Source: Paraglaciecola algarum
GTDB taxonomy: Bacteria > Pseudomonadota > Gammaproteobacteria > Enterobacterales > Alteromonadaceae
Length of the DNA stretch: 64,000 nt
Assembly (NCBI RefSeq): GCF_021532655.1
Contig: NZ_JAKGAS010000003.1
Coordinates: 248,001-312,000 of the forward strand
Reading direction: 5' to 3'
Part shown: piece by piece, positions 19,108-29,148 of the stretch
Position numbering within the stretch: position 1 is the stretch's first letter
Layout of the letters: each line of letters opens with the position of its first letter
Notes under the pieces: model-generated
Databases searched by the model: none
What the model was told of the DNA's origin: nothing
Seen by the model: the letters and a program-made list of their open reading frames with translations, nothing else
Translations under genes and position numbers: made by a program

Positions 19108-20511
19108 ATGACTTCAACAGGACATGTGTTAGTAGTTGATGACGACTACGACATTCTTACCGCAGCAAAGTTATTGTTAAAACAACACTTTTCGCAAGTG
19201 ACCATTTGCAATAACCCACACAGCATTCCGGATTTACTGTTAAAAAATCAGTTTGACGCTGTGATGTTAGATATGAACTTTAGCCCTGGTGAAAGTTCTG
19301 GCTCTCAAGGTTACAACTGGCTGAAAAAGATCCTAGAAATCAGCCCACAAATGGTGGTGGTCATGATTACTGCCCATGGTGGTATTGATGTGGCGGTTGA
19401 AGCCATGAAATTAGGTGCCACTGATTTTGTGACTAAACCTTGGCAAAATGAAAAGTTAGTAGCCACACTCACCACGGCTGTCATGTTAGGCCAAAGCCGA
19501 AATGAAGCTCAAACCCTAAGAGACACCAATCTACTTTTAGTTAAAGACACCAGCCAAACCAATCAGCACGTTTTATTAGGTACCTCTGGGCCAATGCAAC
19601 AGGTTTATGAACTAGTTGAAAAGTGTGCTCCCACCGACGCAAACGTACTAATTTTAGGCGAAAACGGGACAGGTAAAGAATTGGTGGCTCGTGAGTTACA
19701 CAAGCAAAGTCTTAGAGCAGATAAGGTATTTATGTCAGTGGATTTAGGCGCCATGTCTGAAACCCTATTTGAAAGTGAGTTGTTTGGACACAAAAAAGGC
19801 GCATTCACTGGCGCTCAACAAGAAAGAATCGGCCGATTTCAAGCGGCAAATGGTGGTACCTTGTTTTTAGATGAAATTGGCAACTTGCCACTCCATTTGC
19901 AAACCAAGTTGTTAACTGTGTTAGAACAACGAACTGTCACACCATTAGGTTCCAATAAACCTATTGATATAGATGTAAGGATCATCTCAGCCACCAACAT
20001 CCATAAAACCACACTCAGTCAAGAGCAAGAGTTTAGGCAAGACTTGTTGTTTAGGTTAAATACAGTGGAAATCACACTGCCACCTTTACGTCACAGAATT
20101 GACGACATTCCATTAATTGCTAGACACTATGTAAGCTTATATGCCAAAAAATACAAAAAGCCGATAACAGACATTGAGTCTAGCGCTCTTAGTTTGCTAC
20201 AAGATTACCCTTGGCCAGGTAATGTCAGAGCATTAAGGCATGCCATTGAACGTGCTGTAGTGTTAACCAGTCATAATCAATTAATCAGTACAGATTTTCA
20301 ATTAGATAACCAAGTCTTGGCAAATAAAGATACTGTCAATCAAGTGCAAACCACAGCACCTGTCGAGATTGAACTCAATCTGGATAAAGTCGAAAAAAAC
20401 ACGGTAGAAACAGCCCTAAAACAACATAAATACAATATTAGCCATGCTGCAAAAGCCTTAGGATTAACACGGGCAACACTTTATAGAAGGATGGAAAAAC
20501 ATGGACTTTAA
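19108..20511 (+). CDS. Sigma-54-dependent response regulator (NtrC family)
   Basis: This 467-residue activator has a receiver domain at about 5-125 with the acidic DDD at 11-13, phospho-acceptor Asp 55 (VMLDM) and Lys 110. The AAA+ domain has Walker A GENGTGK (184-190), the sigma-54 contact loop GAFTGA (231-236) and Walker B GGTLFLDE. A C-terminal Fis-type helix-turn-helix ends in LGLTRATLYRRM. It should oligomerise on phosphorylation and activate RpoN polymerase, with the divergent efflux operon as the likely target. It overlaps the kinase gene by 11 bases. Confidence 0.93.
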   Translation: MTSTGHVLVVDDDYDILTAAKLLLKQHFSQVTICNNPHSIPDLLLKNQFDAVMLDMNFSPGESSGSQGYNWLKKILEISPQMVVVMITAHGGIDVAVEAMKLGATDFVTKPWQNEKLVATLTTAVMLGQSRNEAQTLRDTNLLLVKDTSQTNQHVLLGTSGPMQQVYELVEKCAPTDANVLILGENGTGKELVARELHKQSLRADKVFMSVDLGAMSETLFESELFGHKKGAFTGAQQERIGRFQAANGGTLFLDEIGNLPLHLQTKLLTVLEQRTVTPLGSNKPIDIDVRIISATNIHKTTLSQEQEFRQDLLFRLNTVEITLPPLRHRIDDIPLIARHYVSLYAKKYKKPITDIESSALSLLQDYPWPGNVRALRHAIERAVVLTSHNQLISTDFQLDNQVLANKDTVNQVQTTAPVEIELNLDKVEKNTVETALKQHKYNISHAAKALGLTRATLYRRMEKHGL

Positions 20512-21853
20512 ACGTTTCTCAATCCTGATCTTACTAAGATCAGGCCTGATTATGTTTAACTTAGTCGTGCTGAGTTATTTTGTTACTGCATCAGGCTATC
20601 ATATGACAAGCATAGTGCTTGTAGCTTTGTTCTTTTTGCAGTGTGTTTTGCTCATAAAATTTATTGCCAAAACCAATCAAGAATTGACTCGTTTTTTAGA
20701 TGCCATGCGATTTGCCGACTATTCACAACGATTTGAGTTAAACCAAATGGGCTCGGGATTTGCTGAGCTTGGACAAACTTTTGGGGAAATACTGACTAAA
20801 TTTCAACAATTATCAAGCCAAAAAGAAACCCAACACAGACACATAAAAGCCATAGTTGAACATGTGCCTGTGCCGTTAATGAGCATTAATGCAAAAGATG
20901 AAATCAGTCTTTGGAATCATGCGGCGCGACAACTATTTGGTACCCACCCAATGACCAAACTGAGCGATTTACAGCTCTTAAGTTCAGACTTTCTAAAACA
21001 TATTAAACAAGTCCAGCCCGGTGAAAAACGTATTGCTCAGGTATCGATTGATGGCATGCAACATCAACTTAGCCTAGCTGCTACCCAAATCAATTTACCT
21101 GACACCCACGAAAAATTAATCAGTTTGCAAGATATTCAAAATGAGTTAGAAGGCGCTCAACTGCAAGCCTGGCAAGATCTAGTCAAAGTGCTCACCCACG
21201 AAATTATGAACAGTATTACGCCCGTTGCTTCATTAGCTAACACAGCAGTGAGTTTAGTTGACAATACCAAAAGCAAAACTCAAGATTTACCTGAGTTACG
21301 GGAAGATTTAGACGACATTGGTGATGCCGTCAATACCGTCGCAAGGCGCAGTGACGGCCTGATCCAATTTGTCAGTAGTTATCGGAAACTGACTCAGTTG
21401 CCCACACCGCATAAAAAAATAGTTCGACTAAAAGACTTGTTTAACCAAGTGGCTCTGCTTGCAAGCCAAGATTGGCTGCAAAAACAAATTACCTTAGATA
21501 TTCAAATCACCCCAAGCGAACTGGAACTCACTGCTGATGCAGATATGTTAAGCCAAGTTTTACTTAATTTATTAAAAAACGCCGAACATGCGGTTATACA
21601 TAAAACCGACGCGAAAATAGAGATATCAGCCTACTTAAATCCTAGAGGGCATGTAGTAATTGAAGTGAGCGACAATGGCAGTGGCATCAACCAAGAAACC
21701 GAGCAAAAAATATTTATCCCCTTTTTCACCACCAAACCAAAAGGCTCGGGCGTAGGATTAGCCTTAACCAGACAAATCATGTTAGCTCATGGAGGCAACG
21801 TAAAATACAGCATCAATCAAAATGGTGGTGCTACTTTTAGTTTGAGGTTTTAA
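20501..21853 (+). CDS. Sensor histidine kinase (NtrY-like), partner of the sigma-54 regulator
   Basis: This 450-residue inner-membrane kinase has two membrane helices at about 10-55 with almost no periplasmic loop, a HAMP-like linker, a PAS domain at about 120-215, the H-box LTHEIMNSITP with phospho-His near 231, and an ATPase domain with N-box LLNLLKNAEHA, G1 SDNGSGI and G2 GSGVGLAL. The short loop suggests it senses a membrane or cytosolic signal. It is translationally coupled to the regulator upstream by an 11-base overlap. Confidence 0.92.
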   Translation: MDFKRFSILILLRSGLIMFNLVVLSYFVTASGYHMTSIVLVALFFLQCVLLIKFIAKTNQELTRFLDAMRFADYSQRFELNQMGSGFAELGQTFGEILTKFQQLSSQKETQHRHIKAIVEHVPVPLMSINAKDEISLWNHAARQLFGTHPMTKLSDLQLLSSDFLKHIKQVQPGEKRIAQVSIDGMQHQLSLAATQINLPDTHEKLISLQDIQNELEGAQLQAWQDLVKVLTHEIMNSITPVASLANTAVSLVDNTKSKTQDLPELREDLDDIGDAVNTVARRSDGLIQFVSSYRKLTQLPTPHKKIVRLKDLFNQVALLASQDWLQKQITLDIQITPSELELTADADMLSQVLLNLLKNAEHAVIHKTDAKIEISAYLNPRGHVVIEVSDNGSGINQETEQKIFIPFFTTKPKGSGVGLALTRQIMLAHGGNVKYSINQNGGATFSLRF

Positions 21854-21957
21854 TGGATTTTGTAATACGAGATTTAATTGGATACAAACTTAGATTGTTT
21901 ATTGATTTATAAAGTAAAACTTTTCGACTCTTGTATTTCTGCTTATAAATAGTTAGC

Positions 21958-21963
21958 TATAAT
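21958..21963 (+). promoter_or_regulatory. Candidate -10 element (TATAAT) before the TonB receptor gene
   Basis: A perfect TATAAT lies 28 bases before the ATG at 21991. No convincing -35 sits at 16-18 bases; TTGTAT is 21 bases away. A sigma-70 promoter is possible but weakly supported. Confidence 0.35.
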
Positions 21964-21990
21964 GAACTCAAATAATTGCCCTTTGAATTT

Positions 21991-24210
21991 ATGACGTTTA
22001 ACTTTTGTTATCGACTTTTAATATTAAGTGTTTTAGCCACTAGTTTTCACTTACAAGCATCTGAGATGGCGGAAAACACCGACAACTTATTTTCCATGTC
22101 ACTTGAAGAGCTACTTAACATTGAAGTGGAAACGCAAAAAGTACCTGAGTCTTTTCAAAAAGTACCGGTTTCGAGCACCCTTTATACTCACGAGCAAATA
22201 GCAAACAGTCATATTGTGGATATTTACGACCTAGCAGAGTTTGTCCCAAACTTTTCGTTTCGACCTAGTTTTGGGAAATTGCTAGAGCGAGGTGTTACAA
22301 GAGGCGTAGCAAATATAACCGGTAATAACGTCACGGGAATATTTATTGATGGGTTGTCATTTTCTAACGTTGTAAGCAGCATTTCTTTGCAAGATTTTAA
22401 ATATGTTGAGGTGATTAGAGGTCCGCAAGCCACACTTTATGGAAGAGATACTTTTGCGGGCGCAGTGAATTTGGTTTCAAAGGACCCTCTAGTAAACATA
22501 TCAAAGGAATTATCTGTAACAGTTAGCGATCAAGGATTTTCCGCATTAACAGCTAGCTATGGTAAGCAATATTCTGATAGTTTTGGAATTCAAATAAACT
22601 TAAAACATAAACAAAATGCTGGTGACTACAACAACGAAACAGGTGACGGTGGTGGCAACCTTAATCAGCGAGAGCATCAATATGGGCATTTAGCATTAAG
22701 CTATAGCATGGGCGATTTTAAATGGCGTACTAATGCTTATATTTTTGCCGATAAGGACAGTAGCTTCCCAACGGTAATGCAATCCGCAGTTCAAAATAAC
22801 TGTTATTTAGAAACACGCAGGCAATATTATTGTGGAATCCTAAATCAACCCAAATCTCAAGGTCAAAATAACACTTGGCTTAATGGGCAAGGTGGTTTAT
22901 GGAAAGATGCACACTTGCTGACTAGCATTATGAATTTGCAGTTATCTCAACAACATGATGTGTCATTTAATTTTGGCCTATTGGACAATAAAATGAGTTA
23001 TTTTGTTGATGGCGACTATTCTGATTATTCATTTTCTTGGATAGATGTAGAAAATGCTATGCAGACAAAAGAAGCTGATTTTAAATTACATAGTGTTTGG
23101 AATAAATCATTAGAAACAATAATTGGCTATACGCATTACGAGCAAGATACAAAAAGCAAAATCCAAAGTTTTTTAGATTTTTCTGGCACTGTTTCTCCTG
23201 CTTCAGACTCATCCAGTATAAGCAATGTTAACTATTCTGCTTTATATGTAAGGGCCTCTTATAAATTGAGTCAGGCTCAAGATATTATTTTGGATTTGCG
23301 TTTATCACAAGACGAGATTGGCTTTGTAGCAACTGAAAACTCTGGCATTAAAGACTTTAATGATAATAAATCTAAAATCACTTATCGCCATGAACTTCAC
23401 ACCAATAACTTTTGGTATATCAGCCTAGGCGAGGGTAATAAACCAGGAGGCTTTAATGTCAATTTATATGATAAAGAGTTTACAGATAGTCTGGACGCCG
23501 AATTGGTGAGGTCATATCAAAGTTTCGATCAGGAAAAACTATGGCAGCTTGAGTCCGGTTACAAAGGCTTGTCGGCAGATAAGTCAATATCCACCAAATT
23601 AAGTGCTTTTTATACCCACTGGCAAGATCTACAGACATCTCAAAGTATTACTTTCAAACTTGCAAATGATTCAGTTAAAACTGAAAGTGTTATCGCTAAT
23701 AATGGTAAAAGCAAAAATTACGGCATTGAAACTGAGCTTATCTGGATGCCGAGTGAACTGACTAAGGTATGGCTAAGTTATGGATGGGTTAAAACCAGTT
23801 TGTCAGAAGCGTCAACAGCTGCGCAGTTTGAACTATTAGGTGATGGGGACGTAAGTGGTAACGTGGTTCCTAACGTACCTGAGCATACTTTAGCAGTGGG
23901 CATTAACAATCAATTTCAATACAATAAATGGTCAGTTTCTCCCTTTGCCAGCTTTCATTATGAATCACAAAGATTTGTCGCTGAACATAATCTGGCTATA
24001 GTGGATGATATTAGCAAATTGCGTATCGGTATCAATGCACAACGTAGCCATTGGGAGTTTTCCATGTTTGCCGAACTTGCGCAAAATAATGGATATATAG
24101 AATCTGCTGCCAGATTAGGCGACCCGCTTACGTTTTTCAGGTTACGCTCATTTGGGCTTACCTTAGCAGACAAGAATCGATTTTATACACGTTTAAGCTA
24201 TACATTCTAA
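21991..24210 (+). CDS. TonB-dependent outer-membrane receptor
   Basis: This 739-residue receptor has a signal peptide ending near LQA, an N-terminal segment with LEELLNIEV, a plug domain at about 45-160 (VEVIRGPQATLYGRDTFAG region, quoted in part as IRGPQATLYGRD) and a 22-strand-type beta-barrel ending in the terminal aromatic Phe (LSYTF). It imports a siderophore, vitamin or oligosaccharide using TonB energy. The substrate is unknown; the upstream DNA-export regulators do not point to one. ATG 21991 is preferred over TTG 21976 because it begins the signal peptide directly. Confidence 0.9.
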   Translation: MTFNFCYRLLILSVLATSFHLQASEMAENTDNLFSMSLEELLNIEVETQKVPESFQKVPVSSTLYTHEQIANSHIVDIYDLAEFVPNFSFRPSFGKLLERGVTRGVANITGNNVTGIFIDGLSFSNVVSSISLQDFKYVEVIRGPQATLYGRDTFAGAVNLVSKDPLVNISKELSVTVSDQGFSALTASYGKQYSDSFGIQINLKHKQNAGDYNNETGDGGGNLNQREHQYGHLALSYSMGDFKWRTNAYIFADKDSSFPTVMQSAVQNNCYLETRRQYYCGILNQPKSQGQNNTWLNGQGGLWKDAHLLTSIMNLQLSQQHDVSFNFGLLDNKMSYFVDGDYSDYSFSWIDVENAMQTKEADFKLHSVWNKSLETIIGYTHYEQDTKSKIQSFLDFSGTVSPASDSSSISNVNYSALYVRASYKLSQAQDIILDLRLSQDEIGFVATENSGIKDFNDNKSKITYRHELHTNNFWYISLGEGNKPGGFNVNLYDKEFTDSLDAELVRSYQSFDQEKLWQLESGYKGLSADKSISTKLSAFYTHWQDLQTSQSITFKLANDSVKTESVIANNGKSKNYGIETELIWMPSELTKVWLSYGWVKTSLSEASTAAQFELLGDGDVSGNVVPNVPEHTLAVGINNQFQYNKWSVSPFASFHYESQRFVAEHNLAIVDDISKLRIGINAQRSHWEFSMFAELAQNNGYIESAARLGDPLTFFRLRSFGLTLADKNRFYTRLSYTF

Positions 24211-24452
24211 ATGTAAATTGATCTTTCCCAAAACAGTGAGCGCCAGGATGGCGTTGATTGGTTGCTTTTGAAGCAGTATCAAGGGTTGTTTGTCCCGTAA
24301 AAAATTTAACCTTTTCATTTATTGTTATGTAGAGTAAACAGATAGTAATTAAGACTAACCGTACCTAATTTAAGATACGGTTGTCATAATCAATACTTTT
24401 ACATGTATGCAAACTACGCCTGTTTGTGCTGATTTTAGCCGTTTGGTGAGAG

Positions 24453-25181
24453 TTACAGCTCTCTGACCCAAATGTTTTTAAAGCTTACGTAATTGCCGTG
24501 ATCCTGTAAAAATATCGGTGCACAACCATGAGCACTATAGGAAGGTTGACCTCGGTAAGTTGTCCCACCTTGAATTTCAGTATGGTTTTGCACCAAAACA
24601 CCATTGTGTAATACAGTGACATGAGCTTTGGATGTTAATTCTCCAGATTCACTAAACCGTGGCGCTTTAAAAATAATATCGTAAGTATTCCAGTGTGTAG
24701 GCGGCTTCATAGCATTCACTAAAGGTAAACTTTGCTTATAAACAGAACCCGCTTGGCCGTTCGAATACGTTCTATTTTCATAAGAATCTAAGACTTGTAC
24801 TTCGTAGCGGCCTTGTAAAAATACACCACTGTTATTTTGCTGTTGGCCTTCTTTACCTGGTGTTTTTTCTGGTACGCGCCATTCTATATGCAGTTGCATA
24901 TCACAAAAACTCTGTTTGGTGCTAATGCCGCCTTTACCTGGATTAACTGTCATATAGCCATTTTTAACCGTCCAAGGTGCTGGACCATCTTTACCTTTCC
25001 ATGCTTCTAAATTGGTGCCATCAAACAAAACAATAGCATCAGAGGGCACTGGATCAGGGGTAACCACAGCAGGTACTGGCTCCCAAAACTCGGTTAATTT
25101 AGGATCAATTTGATTGTTATCTTGAGCCGTTGTTAAACTAGCAACAGCCGACAAACTAAGTACAGCGAATAACTTTTTCAT
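24453..25181 (-). CDS. DUF1080 (3-keto-disaccharide hydrolase-type) secreted protein
   Basis: This 242-residue protein has a signal peptide to about residue 19 and a concanavalin-like jelly roll. The DUF1080 signatures are FDGTNLEAWKGKDG, NSGVFLQGRYEVQVLDSY and HWNTYDIIFKAPRF (quoted separately). Members characterised in other bacteria cleave 3-keto-glycosides produced by GMC-type glucoside 3-dehydrogenases, so this gene may act with the GMC operon at 4-7.4 kb although it lies 17 kb away. It is monocistronic and convergent with the TonB receptor gene. Confidence 0.85.
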   Translation of the reverse strand: MKKLFAVLSLSAVASLTTAQDNNQIDPKLTEFWEPVPAVVTPDPVPSDAIVLFDGTNLEAWKGKDGPAPWTVKNGYMTVNPGKGGISTKQSFCDMQLHIEWRVPEKTPGKEGQQQNNSGVFLQGRYEVQVLDSYENRTYSNGQAGSVYKQSLPLVNAMKPPTHWNTYDIIFKAPRFSESGELTSKAHVTVLHNGVLVQNHTEIQGGTTYRGQPSYSAHGCAPIFLQDHGNYVSFKNIWVREL

Positions 25182-25311
25182 AAATTTAATAAATTCCTAA
25201 TGATTTTTTAACAGTTTACGCATCACGGCCAAACATATTAAGCCCTATAGAAAATTTAATGAATAAAACATAAATTTAGTGTCAAATTACATAACTAAAA
25301 ATACTACGAAT

Positions 25312-25815
25312 TTATCTTTTATCTTTTATCTTCTCAGGCTCTTCATTTTTTACGAACAACAAAATAAACACACCTAACATAATCGCCATGTCTGCTACGT
25401 TAAAAATACCTGTACGTAACGACCCTATGCCCATATTTAAGAAATCTATTACAGCACCGTTATTGGTTGCACGATCATAAAAATTACTAATACCGCCAGA
25501 GAATATTAAAGATAGAGCAATTAGGCCCAGTGGGGGCTGTGTTTTGGTTCTAAATATATAAACCAACAAGGCAAACAAAATAGCACCGACCGCGCATACA
25601 AAAATCCAAAACTTAGCCTCATCACTCATACCACTGCCTAATCCCAAAAACGCACCTGTGTTTTCGGCATAACCAATACGCAATGTGTCCCACCAATAAC
25701 TATCCATTTTAAATTTTGGTAAATTGGTTGCCGCATACCATTTAGTGCCTTGATCAAGAGCCACACTGAGTAAAGTGATAAGACTTACCATCAACACTCG
25801 TTTTATCATTGTCAT
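25312..25815 (-). CDS. lspA: Lipoprotein signal peptidase (signal peptidase II)
   Basis: This 167-residue inner-membrane aspartyl protease cleaves prolipoprotein signal peptides. It has four membrane segments, the DQGTK motif (about 21-25), ENTGAF (51-56) and the two catalytic Asp in SNFYDR (Asp 114) and FNVADMAI (Asp 142). The gene is alone rather than in the common ileS-lspA pair, so it may be a second copy. Two more Met codons near the start leave the exact N-terminus open by two residues. Confidence 0.92.
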   Translation of the reverse strand: MTMIKRVLMVSLITLLSVALDQGTKWYAATNLPKFKMDSYWWDTLRIGYAENTGAFLGLGSGMSDEAKFWIFVCAVGAILFALLVYIFRTKTQPPLGLIALSLIFSGGISNFYDRATNNGAVIDFLNMGIGSLRTGIFNVADMAIMLGVFILLFVKNEEPEKIKDKR

Positions 25816-26019
25816 TTAATATTTAGCCTTATGGGAAGTAAAAATTAATACCTTTCATTGGGATTATTTCACGTTTTAGTTAAAAGAGTCGAGTTAGATC
25901 ATAGGCCTATGATATTTAATAGTTAATTTCTAGCAATTGGCGAATGCTCATTTGTAAAAAGCATGTTAAATTGTTGGCAAATTAAAAATAACTCATGCCA
26001 TAAAAATTAGGAGCACTAG

Positions 26020-26358
<339 letters not shown>

Positions 26359-26427
26359 TTTCTTAGAATAGAATTAACTCACACTCAACAATCCAAATAA
26401 AATACAAAAACTAAATTGGAGATAACA

Positions 26428-27636
26428 ATGCAAGATATAAATAGCGCCGTAGAAACCTTGGTGCAAAGTTCAAACACTTATTTTCTGCTGATTGGCGCTA
26501 TCATGGTATTTGCCATGCACGCGGGTTTTGCTTTTTTAGAAGTAGGCACAGTAAGACATAAAAACCAGGTTAACGCTCTAGTTAAAATCATCACAGATTT
26601 TGCTGTTTCTTGTGTGGCATACTTTTTTATTGGTTACTGGATTGCTTATGACACAACTTTCTTTAGCAGTGCCAGTGAACTTGCAGCCAATAATGGTTAT
26701 GACTTAGTGAAATTTTTCTTTCTAATGACATTTGCCGCGGCAATACCAGCGATTATCTCTGGCGGTATTGCTGAAAGAGCCAAGTTTTATCCATTTTTAC
26801 TAGCATCTGCGGTAATCGTGGCTTTTGTTTACCCGTTTTTTGAGGGCATTATTTGGAACGGCAATTATGGCTTTCAATCTTGGTTAGAAAGTACCACGGG
26901 TTACGCTTTCCATGACTTTGCAGGTTCAGTAGTGGTGCACGGTGTAGGCGGATGGTTAGCTTTGGTAGCCGTTTACTTTTTAGGTTTACGTAAAGGCCGT
27001 ATTAAGGACAATAAGCTCATTGCTTTTGCTCCATCTAATATTCCATTTTTAGCCTTAGGTACTTGGATTTTATGTGTGGGTTGGTTTGGCTTTAATGTTA
27101 TGTCAGCTCAAAGCATGGATGGTATTAGTGGCTTAGTAGCAATGAACTCGCTTATGGCTATGGTGGGCGGAATATTAGCTGCATTATGGGCAGGTAAAAA
27201 TGATCCAGGCTTTATTCATAATGGTCCACTTGCTGGTTTAGTTGCTGTTTGTGCAGGCTCTGATGTGATGCATCCAATTGGTTCACTATTTGTAGGTTTA
27301 ATTGCTGGATTAATTTTTGTTTTTCTATTTACCAAAATTCAACAAACCAAAAAGTTTGATGACGTATTAGGGGTCTGGCCTTTGCACGGTGTATGTGGTG
27401 CGTGGGGTGGTATTGCCGCAGGTATATTCGGTTTAGATATTCTAGGCGGCTTAGGTGGTGTGTCATTTACCGCTCAATTGATTGGTACCGCTGTGGGCAT
27501 AATTGTGGCGCTAGTTGGGGGCGCAATTGTCTACGGTTTAGTTAACAAAATCACTACCATACGTATGACCGAAGAAGAAGAATATCATGGCGCTGACTTA
27601 AGTATTCATAGCATAGGTTCAGTTAACCAAGAATAA
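26428..27636 (+). CDS. amtB: Ammonium transporter
   Basis: This 402-residue inner-membrane channel has eleven membrane segments. The twin pore His lie in HDFAGSVVVHGVGGW (second His) and WPLHGVCGAWGG. ATG 26428 has GGAG seven bases upstream; an in-frame TTG at 26416 overlaps that Shine-Dalgarno sequence and is rejected. There is no cleaved signal peptide of the E. coli type. It is coupled to glnK and followed by a strong terminator. It provides ammonium uptake or recapture, complementing the urease block at 45-57 kb. Confidence 0.94.
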   Translation: MQDINSAVETLVQSSNTYFLLIGAIMVFAMHAGFAFLEVGTVRHKNQVNALVKIITDFAVSCVAYFFIGYWIAYDTTFFSSASELAANNGYDLVKFFFLMTFAAAIPAIISGGIAERAKFYPFLLASAVIVAFVYPFFEGIIWNGNYGFQSWLESTTGYAFHDFAGSVVVHGVGGWLALVAVYFLGLRKGRIKDNKLIAFAPSNIPFLALGTWILCVGWFGFNVMSAQSMDGISGLVAMNSLMAMVGGILAALWAGKNDPGFIHNGPLAGLVAVCAGSDVMHPIGSLFVGLIAGLIFVFLFTKIQQTKKFDDVLGVWPLHGVCGAWGGIAAGIFGLDILGGLGGVSFTAQLIGTAVGIIVALVGGAIVYGLVNKITTIRMTEEEEYHGADLSIHSIGSVNQE

Positions 27637-27655
27637 TCAAGAATCGGAACATAGT

Positions 27656-27684
27656 AAGGGGCCTTGTGCGGCCCCTTTTCTTTT
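27656..27684 (+). terminator. Rho-independent terminator after amtB
   Basis: An 8-bp stem (AAGGGGCC/GGCCCCTT) with a 6-base loop is followed by a TTCTTTT tract, 20 bases after the amtB stop codon. Confidence 0.92.
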
Positions 27685-27791
27685 AGCCAAATACTTTTAT
27701 ACCAAAACTTAACCTCATAACTAAAACTTGATAAATATTTTTGTTGTGGCTACTTTGAAAATGACTCAGTTCACAGCGATAAGGTATCACC

Positions 27792-28127
27792 ATGGAATTA
27801 GGCAGATTTTCAGTTAGTTTATCGGTAAAAGACATTGCAAAATCAAAGGCGTTTTATGAAGCCTTAGGATTTAAAGCGCATCCAGAATGTGGTTCAGTGC
27901 AAGACAAGTGGCTAATATTGGAACATGGGACCACTATTATAGGTTTATTTGAAGGTATGTTTGAAAGTAATATTTTAACGTTCAATCCTACCGATGCTCG
28001 CATCATCGAAGCGCATTTAGTCAAAAATGGGGTGGAGATGCAAACCTCAACTCAAGGAAAGACTGGGCCTGCTCATTGTGTGTTGCAAGATCCTGATGGT
28101 AATACCATAATGTTTGATCAATTTTAA
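27792..28127 (+). CDS. VOC superfamily (glyoxalase-like) protein
   Basis: This 111-residue protein has the vicinal-oxygen-chelate pattern: an N-terminal VSLSVKDIAKSKAFYEALGF segment (quoted as VSLSVKDI and FYEALGF) and a C-terminal LQDPDGNTIMFDQF. Such proteins bind a metal and act on small metabolites or bind antibiotics; this one cannot be assigned. It is 17 bases upstream of the zinc-motif protein gene and probably co-transcribed with it. Confidence 0.85.
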   Translation: MELGRFSVSLSVKDIAKSKAFYEALGFKAHPECGSVQDKWLILEHGTTIIGLFEGMFESNILTFNPTDARIIEAHLVKNGVEMQTSTQGKTGPAHCVLQDPDGNTIMFDQF

Positions 28128-28144
28128 AAAAACGGGAATAAAAG

Positions 28145-28522
28145 ATGTCTTCGTTTAACTGTTGGAAGTGTGGCACTTCACAAGAAAACATTATTTTACC
28201 TATGTCCAGACGAGAAGAATGTAAACAGTGTAGCGCTGATTTTCATGTGTGTAATATGTGTGAGTTTTTCGATCTCAATAAAAACAGATGTGATGAAGAG
28301 CGAGCAGAACACATTTCAGATCCAGAACGGGCAAACTTTTGTGATTATTTCAAACCCACTCTCCTCAAAACTGTAAATTTAAAGCGATATAAATCTGACG
28401 CAGCTAAGGCCAAATTAGCCGAATTATTTGGTGATCCTATTCCAGCAAAAAAGATTGAAAATACGTCTTTATCTCCAGCTGAATTAGCCGAAAAAAAGCT
28501 GCGTGAAATGTTAGGTGGATAA
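28145..28522 (+). CDS. Conserved Cys-rich (putative zinc-binding) protein of unknown function
   Basis: The 125-residue product starts with CWKCG (Cys 6 and 9), then C-K-Q-C (near 27-30), C-N-M-C (near 36-39), and a later Cys 49 and FCDYF Cys near 66. The paired CxxC motifs suggest a zinc ribbon or double zinc site in the first 70 residues. The C-terminal 50 residues are charged and helical, ending in KKLREMLGG. I recall similar conserved hypothetical proteins in proteobacteria but no function. GGGAA precedes ATG. It lies between the VOC and GNAT genes. Confidence 0.8.
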   Translation: MSSFNCWKCGTSQENIILPMSRREECKQCSADFHVCNMCEFFDLNKNRCDEERAEHISDPERANFCDYFKPTLLKTVNLKRYKSDAAKAKLAELFGDPIPAKKIENTSLSPAELAEKKLREMLGG

Positions 28523-28558
28523 TCGAATTTTTGCTTAAAAGGTAGTAAACAAATACAA

Positions 28559-29044
28559 ATGAATATTGAAATTAAAATTGCTGATTACTCAAATGAGCAA
28601 CAAGGGCAAGATATAATTCACTTACTCAACGCCTACGCATTAGATCCTATGGGCGGTGCCGAACCATTATCAGCCTATACACAAAACAATCTAATCACCA
28701 CTTTAGCAAAGCAGCCAAATGTTTTTAGTATATTGGTTTATGTCGATGATAAACCTGCCGGTTTAGCTAACTGTATTGAAGGCTTTTCAACCTTTAAATG
28801 TAGCCCACTAATTAATATACATGACCTAGTAGTTTTACAAGAGTTTAGAGGTTTAGGATTAAGTCAAAAACTATTACAAAAGGTCGATGAAACTGCTCTA
28901 AATAAAGGTTGTTGTAAAGTCACTTTAGAAGTACTAGAAGGCAATCATGCTGCTAAGCATGCTTACATCAAACATGGTTTTTCTGGTTATGAACTAGATC
29001 CAGAAAAAGGCAGCGCTATGTTTTGGCAAAAAATACTAACATAA
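28559..29044 (+). CDS. GNAT family N-acetyltransferase
   Basis: This 161-residue acetyltransferase has the acetyl-CoA pyrophosphate loop EFRGLGLSQKLL (R-x-x-G-x-S-Q) near 98-109 and the terminal GNHAAKHAYIKHGF motif. It acetylates an unknown amine or protein N-terminus. It is the third gene of a likely VOC-zinc protein-GNAT unit, with AAAGG about 20 bases upstream of its ATG. Confidence 0.88.
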   Translation: MNIEIKIADYSNEQQGQDIIHLLNAYALDPMGGAEPLSAYTQNNLITTLAKQPNVFSILVYVDDKPAGLANCIEGFSTFKCSPLINIHDLVVLQEFRGLGLSQKLLQKVDETALNKGCCKVTLEVLEGNHAAKHAYIKHGFSGYELDPEKGSAMFWQKILT

Positions 29045-29148
29045 AAGGAATACACTGCCTGAACAAAAAATACAAAGTGCACCTTGCACCCATTAATAAT
29101 TATCGCTAATCTTTATTTAAAGGAACTATCATACGGATAAAAATTCAA

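Noticed and set aside
24236..24260. CGCCA-gga-TGGCG hairpin after the TonB receptor gene as a terminator.
   Set aside because: The stem has only five pairs and is not followed by a T tract.
25850..26019. Possible sigma-54 promoter for glnK-amtB, suggested by TGGCGAATGC and TTGGCAA.
   Set aside because: The distance between GG and GC elements does not fit the fixed RpoN spacing in any register.
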